Positions 58,458 to 64,000 of a stretch of DNA of 64,000 nucleotides are shown one piece after another. A program made the position numbers and the translations under genes. This stretch comes from Oscillospiraceae bacterium (GTDB lineage Bacteria; Bacillota; Clostridia; Oscillospirales; Oscillospiraceae). The stretch's first letter is position 1. Every line of letters begins with the position of its first letter. The stretch is from assembly GCA_017395085.1 (NCBI GenBank), contig JAFPWF010000003.1, positions 1 to 64,000 on the forward strand, written 5' to 3'. The notes under the pieces were generated by a model, which was not told where the DNA came from, did not search any database, and was given only the letters and a program-made list of their open reading frames with translations.

Positions 58458-59792
58458 ATCAACAGGCAACAATTCCTTGCCGAGCTTTCAAAACTGCTGA
58501 CTTTCATGTATGAGGAAGACCGGCAGCGCGCGCTCAGCATGTATGAAAGAATGTTTGACATTACCGAGGATGAACAGGGCCTGATTCAGCACCTGATGTC
58601 CCCGACCAGACAGGCTGTGATCATCGCCCGCGCCTATGACGCCAAGGAACGCAAGCTGTCGGTTTCGACCCAGGTGAGAGGCGATACCGATGAGACCGAA
58701 GGCAGTGAGATTCCGAAATTCGTGCTGGCCATCAACAAGATCTTTGACGATCTGTTCCCGGACAGCGCCGAGGATGCACTGGAAAAAGATCAGGTTTCGT
58801 TCTTTGATCTCGGTCTGGCGCAGAAGGAAGATTTTACCGCTCCCAAACCTGCCGTGCCTGCAGGCGCGGTGCTGCTGAGCGACACTCAGAAGTTCCGCCT
58901 GGATCCTCAGGCGGCCGAAGCCGGCGACGCGAATGAGGCTGAGACCACAGCTGCGGACGAGGCGCCGGATGCGGATTTCGTCCCTGCTGATGAAACGGTG
59001 TCCGTTGAACCTGATTCCACGGATGAGACACAGGACTTCCTTGCCGGCGGCGCTACGATTGACGAACTGATCACTGCCTGGAAGAAGGACCTCGAGGCGG
59101 ACATGGGCGGCACTGCGGAAACTGCGGCAGATCCTGATGCTGCGGCGGACGTTCCCGCTGCCGCCGAAGAACTGCCCGCGCAGGAAACGGAAGAGGAAAT
59201 CAGCTCCGAAGAACTGCCCGCATCTTCTGCGGAAGAGGCGCCCGCACCGGAGGAAGCCCCTGTGGAAGAAGCCGCCGAAGAGGCTCCGGAAGATGCGGAA
59301 GTGCCCGAAACGGACGGTGCAGAAAGCGAAGCTGCCGCGGAAACGGACATCCCGGTCGAAGATTCGGACGGGGCCGATGCCGTCGAAGAAGCCGCTCCTG
59401 TTCCCGAAGCCCCGCTCCCGGCAGGCAGCCGGAAGAGTGCTGCCGCCCCGCAGGAGGCCAGTGCTCCGAAAACCATTCTTTTCCTGCTGGTGGCCATCCC
59501 TGTGGCATTGCTTCTGCTGGCGCTGCTGCTGATCCCGACGATGCTGTTCGTCGGCGTTTCAGCCGGGCTTATTATCCTCGGTGCCACGCTCGCCGTGTCG
59601 GCGTTCAGCGGGTTCTCGGTGCTGGCGGATCTGCTTCTCCTGATCGGTGCCGCACTGGTTACGCTGGCCCTCGGCCTGCTGTTTTTGTGGCTGACCGTCT
59701 GGACGATCGGCGGCGGCATGGGCGGAGTCATCCGTACGATAGGCAATCTCCATCGGAAGCTCTGCATGAAGAAGGGGGTATCTGAGGAATGA
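58458..59792 (+). CDS. DUF1700-like membrane protein with long acidic linker
   Basis: The protein of about 445 residues has an N-terminal helical domain (NRQQFLAELSKLLTFMYEED) like DUF1700/HAAS regulators, a very acidic Ala/Glu/Pro-rich linker of roughly 200 residues and a C-terminal block of two or three transmembrane helices. The best ribosome binding site, GGAGG, lies 8 bases before ATC 58458; the canonical GTG at 58449 overlaps that site itself. An ATC start is therefore possible but unproven. Its stop overlaps the next gene. The family usually follows a PadR regulator, which is absent. Confidence 0.7.
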   Translation: MNRQQFLAELSKLLTFMYEEDRQRALSMYERMFDITEDEQGLIQHLMSPTRQAVIIARAYDAKERKLSVSTQVRGDTDETEGSEIPKFVLAINKIFDDLFPDSAEDALEKDQVSFFDLGLAQKEDFTAPKPAVPAGAVLLSDTQKFRLDPQAAEAGDANEAETTAADEAPDADFVPADETVSVEPDSTDETQDFLAGGATIDELITAWKKDLEADMGGTAETAADPDAAADVPAAAEELPAQETEEEISSEELPASSAEEAPAPEEAPVEEAAEEAPEDAEVPETDGAESEAAAETDIPVEDSDGADAVEEAAPVPEAPLPAGSRKSAAAPQEASAPKTILFLLVAIPVALLLLALLLIPTMLFVGVSAGLIILGATLAVSAFSGFSVLADLLLLIGAALVTLALGLLFLWLTVWTIGGGMGGVIRTIGNLHRKLCMKKGVSEE

Positions 59793-59995
59793 GAACCGGA
59801 TGGCGTATTATTTTGACCATCGTCGTCGTAGCGATTCTTCTGGGTGCGATCTGCTTCGGCGTCGGCCTGCTGACCGGTGCCAACCCCGACCGCATTCTTC
59901 AGAGCCTGAATTCGGATTACCATCTGAATTCCTACATCGACACCTGCACAGGCTATGCAACGCAGCTGACGGAAACGATCCGCTCGCTGTTCTGA
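59789..59995 (+). CDS. Small membrane protein, partner of the DUF1700-like protein
   Basis: The 68-residue protein has one transmembrane helix (about 5-28, IILTIVVVAILLGAICFGVG) and a short outside tail with no known domain. It starts inside the stop of the upstream gene (ATGA), which means coupling. In related operons a larger DUF4097-type surface protein with the same N-terminal anchor stands here; this may be a shortened version of it. Confidence 0.7.
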   Translation: MRTGWRIILTIVVVAILLGAICFGVGLLTGANPDRILQSLNSDYHLNSYIDTCTGYATQLTETIRSLF

Positions 59996-60014
59996 CTCTC
60001 TCTGAATGATTCCG

Positions 60015-60052
60015 CCGCCGTGTGCCTAATGGCACACGGCGGTTCTTTTTTG
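60015..60052 (+). terminator. Terminator of the DUF1700-like operon
   Basis: CCGCCGTGTGCC, a TAAT loop and GGCACACGGCGG form a perfect 12-bp stem followed by TTCTTTTTT. Confidence 0.93.
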
Positions 60053-60069
60053 GTCTGACGGCACCCGTT

Positions 60070-61545
60070 TTACTCGTTAATAATCAGGTCTTCAAAGGCG
60101 CCCTCGCGCACCCAGACGGCAACGTTGCGGCCTTTGGTGCAAAAGTCTCCGTAACCAGCCTCATCAATCACAACAGGTTCCGTACAGTTCCCCAGCACAT
60201 CATGGAAGCTCTCTCCGACAAAGCGCCTGCCGATTTTCATGCGGATTCTGCCGCCCGCGGCGGCATTGGAGAGGACGACCGCCAGGCCGGAGTTTTCATG
60301 CTCCTCGTCGCCGCGGCGGACCCAGCCGATCAGATTCTTGCTTTCAAAGCTGTCTTCCTGTTCGCCGTAGGCGTAAAAACTGCGCAGCTTGATGAGCTTG
60401 CCGAGGTTCGGAACCAGCGGCCGCTTTTTGACGGGGTTGCCGTAGTAGTCGGAGTAGAATACGCAGGGGATTCCCTCCCGCCGCAGCAGGATCAGCGCAT
60501 AGGCCGGCAGTTTGAACCAGTCATCCACAAATGACTGCAGGCTCTGCCCGTGCTGCGTGTCGTGGTTGTCCACAAAGGTGACCGCGCTTTCCGGGCATTC
60601 ACTGACAAGGGTATTGCGGAAGATCTCCCGCAGGTCATAGTCCTCGCTTTCGGTGGAGGCGTAGTAAAAGCTGTAATGCAGCGCCACATCAAAGAGCGAC
60701 ATCTCGTTGTCCACGGCATCCAGATAGTGCCGCAGCCGTTCGATATCGCCGCTCCAGTATTCGCCGACTGCCGGGAGATTCCGCTGTGTCTGTTCACGGA
60801 TGTCCTTCAGCAGTTCCCGGTAGAAGGGGAAGCTGATGTGCTTGACGGCATCCAGCCGCAGGCCGTCGACGCCGGTCTCCTGCAGATACCATTTCAGCCA
60901 TTTCTTTGTCTCCCGCACGACGGCGGGGTTGGACATGTCCACATTCAGACCCATCAGGTAATCAAAATTACCGTTTTCAGGATCGGTTTCTTCCGCCCAG
61001 TGCTTTCCGGCAAAGCGGTAGATATTGCCCTGTTCGTCTGAGGCTTCGTCCCGGTCGGTACCGGTAAAGTGCCTGTGATCCCAGGTAAATGCACTGTATT
61101 TCCCCTTTCGACCCGGGAAGGTAAACTTCGACCGGGTCCGGATGCGCTGTGCGCCGCCGATCTGTTCGCAGCGGTTTTCCGGGTTGTCGGTGACGGCGGT
61201 GATGGTCTCGAGCTCATCGCCGCCCATGCGGTGGTTGAGCACGATATCCGCAAAAACACGGATGTCCGCCGCATGAAAGGCGCGTATCGCCTCAAGATAT
61301 TCTTCTTTCGTCCCGTATTTGGTGCGGATCGTCCCTTTCTGATCGAACTCTCCGAGATCATACATATCATAAACGCCGTAACCTACATCCTCCTGGGAGA
61401 TCCCCTTGTAGGCAGGCGGTAACCATACTTGTGTTATGCCGAGGGCCGCGAGCTTCTCCGCCTTCGAGGCGCAGCGTTTCCACCACAGGCCGTCGTTTGG
61501 CAGGTACCACTCAAAATACTGCATCATCGTTTCGTTTTTACTCAA
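60070..61545 (-). CDS. Cytoplasmic alpha-amylase (GH13)
   Basis: The 491-residue glycoside hydrolase has no signal peptide, so it acts on glycogen or maltodextrins inside the cell. GH13 motifs in order: DIVLNH, GLRLDAVKH (nucleophile Asp), AVGEYWSGD (acid/base Glu) and FVDNHDTQ (third Asp). It begins MMQYFEWYLPNDG shortly after the start, as in the GH13_5 group. TTG 61545 has AAGGAA upstream; a longer frame up to 61587 lacks a site. Confidence 0.93.
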   Translation of the reverse strand: MSKNETMMQYFEWYLPNDGLWWKRCASKAEKLAALGITQVWLPPAYKGISQEDVGYGVYDMYDLGEFDQKGTIRTKYGTKEEYLEAIRAFHAADIRVFADIVLNHRMGGDELETITAVTDNPENRCEQIGGAQRIRTRSKFTFPGRKGKYSAFTWDHRHFTGTDRDEASDEQGNIYRFAGKHWAEETDPENGNFDYLMGLNVDMSNPAVVRETKKWLKWYLQETGVDGLRLDAVKHISFPFYRELLKDIREQTQRNLPAVGEYWSGDIERLRHYLDAVDNEMSLFDVALHYSFYYASTESEDYDLREIFRNTLVSECPESAVTFVDNHDTQHGQSLQSFVDDWFKLPAYALILLRREGIPCVFYSDYYGNPVKKRPLVPNLGKLIKLRSFYAYGEQEDSFESKNLIGWVRRGDEEHENSGLAVVLSNAAAGGRIRMKIGRRFVGESFHDVLGNCTEPVVIDEAGYGDFCTKGRNVAVWVREGAFEDLIINE

Positions 61546-61731
61546 ATAATTCCTTCTTTCTTCTCGAAGTTCTGCATGTTTTACCACAAAAGCGTCCTTT
61601 TGTCAAATTTCGAGAACCGAAAAACAGCCCTGTCCGCAGAATTATTCACATCCGGTTCATGATTCCTGCGGGCAGCGGAAGCGCCCGGAAAGCTGCGGTA
61701 TCCCGCTTAAAAGGACGCCCGTGATAAAGCG

Positions 61732-61768
61732 AAAAGGCAGCCTGAGAACTTCTCGTTCCCGGGCTGCC
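61732..61768 (-). terminator. Terminator after the PurN-like gene
   Basis: GGCAGCC (61736-61742) and GGCTGCC (61762-61768), with an inner GAGAAC/GTTCCC-like pairing, are followed on the minus strand by TTTT. Confidence 0.75.
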
Positions 61769-61793
61769 CCGTTTTATGGATTTGATAATTGCC

Positions 61794-62420
61794 CTATTCT
61801 CCTTCCGCAGGTCTGATTTCGACCCGCCTTCCGCGGACCGAAAGACGCCCCGCGCAGAACAGTGCGACCGCCTCACTCAGCAGCGGCCATTCACACTCTT
61901 CCATCAGGCGCGCCGAAAGCGTTTCAACAGTGTCTTCGGGCTGGACTTCCATCGAGCGCTGCAGAATTACCGCGCCCACACGCCCGTCGCCGTCGGAAAA
62001 GTACGCTGTCGCGCCGGCCACCTTCAGGCCGGTTTCCAGGGTCAGTGCAACCGGGTCCCCTTCCTCTTCGTTGAATGCGGGATACAGCGCGGGGTATGTC
62101 CCGATCACGCGGTTCTTAAACTGGTAGGGCACCACGCCCAGCGGGAGATCGTAGCCGGCAAGAATCACCAGTTCAATATCCATGTCCTTCAGCTTGTTGG
62201 CAACCGCGATGCTGTGGCTGGTGATATTCGGAAAGAGCTCCGGGTCCACCACATAGGCAGGCACGCCGGCATTGAGGGATCTGGTCATGGCATAGCAACC
62301 GCGCTGGGGGCAGATGACCGCCTCCAGACTGAAGTTCGGGATTTCATTGAAGTAGACGGCGTCCAGAATTGCCTGGAGCCTCGCTCCGTCCCCCGATGCC
62401 AGTGCTGCCGCTCTGACCAT
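61794..62420 (-). CDS. PurN-like formyltransferase-fold protein lacking the catalytic residues
   Basis: The 208-residue protein has the PurN (GAR transformylase) fold: ALASGDGARLQAILDA at the start, VILAGYDLPLG in the middle and a late VGAVILQRSMEV. PurN normally has NxHPSLLPxF and a later Asp. Here the first reads GTYPALYPAF (107-116), so Asn and His are replaced by Gly and Tyr, and the Asp position appears to be Arg147. It probably binds a formyl-folate or nucleotide without normal catalysis. ATG 62420 follows GAGGAATT; no other pur genes are nearby. Confidence 0.75.
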   Translation of the reverse strand: MVRAAALASGDGARLQAILDAVYFNEIPNFSLEAVICPQRGCYAMTRSLNAGVPAYVVDPELFPNITSHSIAVANKLKDMDIELVILAGYDLPLGVVPYQFKNRVIGTYPALYPAFNEEEGDPVALTLETGLKVAGATAYFSDGDGRVGAVILQRSMEVQPEDTVETLSARLMEECEWPLLSEAVALFCAGRLSVRGRRVEIRPAEGE

Positions 62421-62451
62421 TCCGCAGAATTCCTCCGAAAGAAAAAGATAC

Positions 62452-62480
62452 TTGTTTGTTGATCGGTAAGAGAATATAAT
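62452..62480 (+). promoter_or_regulatory. Promoter of the phosphatase-acetyltransferase gene
   Basis: TTGTTT (62452-62457), a 17-base spacer and TATAAT (62475-62480) lie 73 bases before the start. It overlaps the 5' leader of the divergent gene. Confidence 0.6.
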
Positions 62481-62507
62481 AGAATCGCTTTTCGGGCGGT
62501 TCATGTT

Positions 62508-62536
62508 ATTATACGCGTTCTTGCGCCCATGGTCAA
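62508..62536 (-). promoter_or_regulatory. Promoter of the PurN-like gene
   Basis: On the minus strand TTGACC (62536-62531), a 17-base spacer and TATAAT (62513-62508) lie 87 bases before the start. The two promoters point across each other, so the 5' ends of the transcripts overlap. Confidence 0.75.
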
Positions 62537-62553
62537 GCGGTGGAGGCTTCGGA

Positions 62554-63720
62554 ATGACAGAAATTTACCTCATACGGCATACACAGGCAGAAGGGAACCG
62601 CTACCGCATGATGCAGGGCTACTGGGACGGAGAAGTAACCGCCCTGGGCCTGCGGCAGGCCGATGCGCTCGGCCGGCGTTTTGCAAAACTCCCGCTGGAT
62701 GCCGTCTATTCCAGTGACCTCACCCGTGCTGTCCTTACCGCTGAAGCCGCCGCCTGCGGATCCGGGTGCCTGGTGAAGAAAAGGGAAGCTCTTCGCGAGC
62801 TGAATATCGGCCCATGGGAGCGGCAGTTTTTCGGAAATCTCAGTTACGAGGAGCCGGAGCTGACCGACCGTTTTATTCACGATGCGGAAAACTGGGAGCT
62901 GCCCGGTGCGGAAACCTTCGGGCAGGTGCGGGAGCGCGCGCTGACAGAGCTCCGGCGCATCGCCGTCGAAAATGACGGGAAAACCGTTGCCGTTGTCAGC
63001 CACGGCGTTGCCATCCGCTGCATTCTTTCCGGCATTACCGGGATCCCGCTGTCCGACACGGAACGGCTTCCCATCTGCAAGAACACTGCCGTCACAAAAC
63101 TTCGCTGGGAAAACGGGCAGTTTCAGATTGAGTACATCAATGACGATTCCCATCTGGGGGAGTCTGAACGCACCGTATGGAACACCGTCGGCGCCCTGCG
63201 GGATGTTGTGTTTGATCCCGATCGGGACCGCAGCTGGTATGAGCGCTGCTATGCCGACGCCTGGACCATTGCCCACGGCAATCTGAACACTTATTCCGCC
63301 GCAACCTATTACAATGCCGCCTGCCGCCATCATGCCGTCAGCCCCGGCGCGGTCAAGCTGATTTTCCTGCAGGATGAGCCTGCCGGGCTGATCGACCTGG
63401 ATCCGGAGCGTGGAAAGCCGGATGGTATCGGCTGGATCAGCCTGCTGTACCTGAAGGAAGGTTTCCGGGGCAGAGGCTATGGCATCCAGCTTCTGGCCAG
63501 GGCGATTTCCTTTTATCATGACCGACGCTGTCTGCAGCTTCAGGTGGCGGAAAGCAACCGGCCCGCACTGGTGTTTTATCTGCGGGAAGGCTTCCGCCGG
63601 GTTTCGGAAACAAAGGCTCCGGGCGGGAACCTGCTGGTACTGGAGTGTCCGCTGAAACAGGCAGCTCTCTGTTCCGGCACTGCGGCGGCATCGGTTCCCG
63701 GAGGGCAGAGCCATGGCTGA
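62554..63720 (+). CDS. Histidine phosphatase fused to a GNAT acetyltransferase
   Basis: The 388-residue protein has two enzymes in one chain. Residues 1-205 form a histidine phosphatase (LIRHTQAEGN with the catalytic His, SSDLTRAVLTAE, and VVSHGVAIR with the second His). Residues about 245-375 form a GNAT acetyltransferase with the acetyl-CoA loop FRGRGYGIQLL and the typical LQVAESNRPALVFYLREGF. The fusion is known in Firmicutes; its substrates are not. GGAGG lies 9 bases before ATG 62554. The phosphoesterase gene overlaps its end. Confidence 0.92.
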   Translation: MTEIYLIRHTQAEGNRYRMMQGYWDGEVTALGLRQADALGRRFAKLPLDAVYSSDLTRAVLTAEAAACGSGCLVKKREALRELNIGPWERQFFGNLSYEEPELTDRFIHDAENWELPGAETFGQVRERALTELRRIAVENDGKTVAVVSHGVAIRCILSGITGIPLSDTERLPICKNTAVTKLRWENGQFQIEYINDDSHLGESERTVWNTVGALRDVVFDPDRDRSWYERCYADAWTIAHGNLNTYSAATYYNAACRHHAVSPGAVKLIFLQDEPAGLIDLDPERGKPDGIGWISLLYLKEGFRGRGYGIQLLARAISFYHDRRCLQLQVAESNRPALVFYLREGFRRVSETKAPGGNLLVLECPLKQAALCSGTAAASVPGGQSHG

Positions 63721-64000
63721 ACTGCCCGCCCGCATCCAGCGGCTTACCGTGCCGCACGGCCGGCGAATTCTGGTGACCTCCGATATTCACGGCAACATTC
63801 CGTACTTTGAGGGTGCGCTGAAACTGGCCGGCTTCTCGGATCGAGACGAACTCATCATCAACGGAGACTTTCTGGAAAAAGGATCCGAAAGCCTCCGCCT
63901 GTGCCGGATGCTGATGGAACTGCAGAAGCAGGGAAACGTCCATATAATCTGCGGAAACTGCGATGACTGGGCAGAGATGTACCTGCCTGCCTTTCCGGAT
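63713..64000 (+). CDS. YfcE/MJ0936-type metallophosphoesterase (cut by window end)
   Basis: The visible 96 residues have calcineurin-like phosphoesterase motifs: VTSDIHGN (D-x-H), INGDFLEKG (GD) and ICGNCDDW (GN-x-D). The family hydrolyses phosphodiesters with two metal ions. GGAGGG precedes ATG 63713, which overlaps the end of the phosphatase-acetyltransferase gene by 8 bases. The C-terminal His motifs lie beyond the window. Confidence 0.9.
   Translation, partial: MAELPARIQRLTVPHGRRILVTSDIHGNIPYFEGALKLAGFSDRDELIINGDFLEKGSESLRLCRMLMELQKQGNVHIICGNCDDWAEMYLPAFPD

Noticed and set aside
1-64000. CRISPR arrays, rRNA, tRNA or complete insertion sequences
   Set aside because: No regularly spaced repeats, no rRNA-like or cloverleaf sequence and no intact transposase were seen on reading; a covariance-model and IS search would be needed to exclude small ones.

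Overview
The window looks like chromosomal DNA of a Gram-positive anaerobe of the class Clostridia, most like the Oscillospiraceae/Ruminococcaceae. This rests on the rpmH-rnpA-yidD-yidC-khpB order, an L10-type leader before rplJ-rplL, yceD-rpmF, a radical-SAM/DUF512-der-plsY-like block, archaeal-type ProRS, LAxC lipoproteins, strong AGGAGG ribosome binding sites and near-consensus sigma-A promoters. The genus cannot be read from the sequence. I saw no rRNA, tRNA, CRISPR array or intact IS element.

Region 1 (1-7.2 kb, high GC, plus strand) holds a GtrA-like membrane protein, a glycosyltransferase fused to a MarR-like domain, FtsH and two lipoproteins. Region 2 (about 7.2-18.7 kb, lower GC) is a composite mobile region. 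It contains a serine-recombinase tail, a start-less hsdS half-gene beside a tyrosine recombinase, MobC/MobA, and an SOS-like module (LexA-type repressor, Y-family polymerase, Cys-rich small protein, ImmA/IrrE peptidase, zinc ribbon). A sigma-like protein and a Xis/Int pair follow. It ends in a displaced 3' end of rpsI (ribosomal protein S9) with its terminator, so the last integrase very probably targets rpsI.

Region 3 (18.8-32 kb) has a hydrolase, an ECF sigma/anti-sigma pair with an ECF-type promoter, a lipoprotein, an ABC exporter, two polytopic membrane proteins and a complete BMP-type nucleoside ABC importer. Region 4 (32-42 kb) is housekeeping: rplJ-rplL, yceD-rpmF, DUF512-der-PlsY-like-VanY, and on the minus strand acpP, khpB, yidC, yidD, rnpA and rpmH.

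Region 5 (42-45.9 kb) is an MBOAT O-acyltransferase plus a three-module DHHW/SGNH/DUF4358 protein, probably for extracellular glycan acylation. Region 6 (45.9-54.4 kb, minus) is a tight cluster: transglutaminase-like protein, PilC, four small pseudopilin-like proteins, PilT, a BTAD/GGDEF-like regulator, an unknown protein, Hpt, QueH and GalU. It looks like a reduced type IV pilus-like machine with its own regulators and is the best candidate for an undescribed system. Region 7 (54.6-64 kb) holds an HD hydrolase, an aldo/keto reductase with Fe-S clusters, ProRS, a DUF1700-like membrane protein, a cytoplasmic alpha-amylase, a PurN-like protein lacking catalytic residues, a phosphatase-acetyltransferase fusion and a truncated phosphoesterase.
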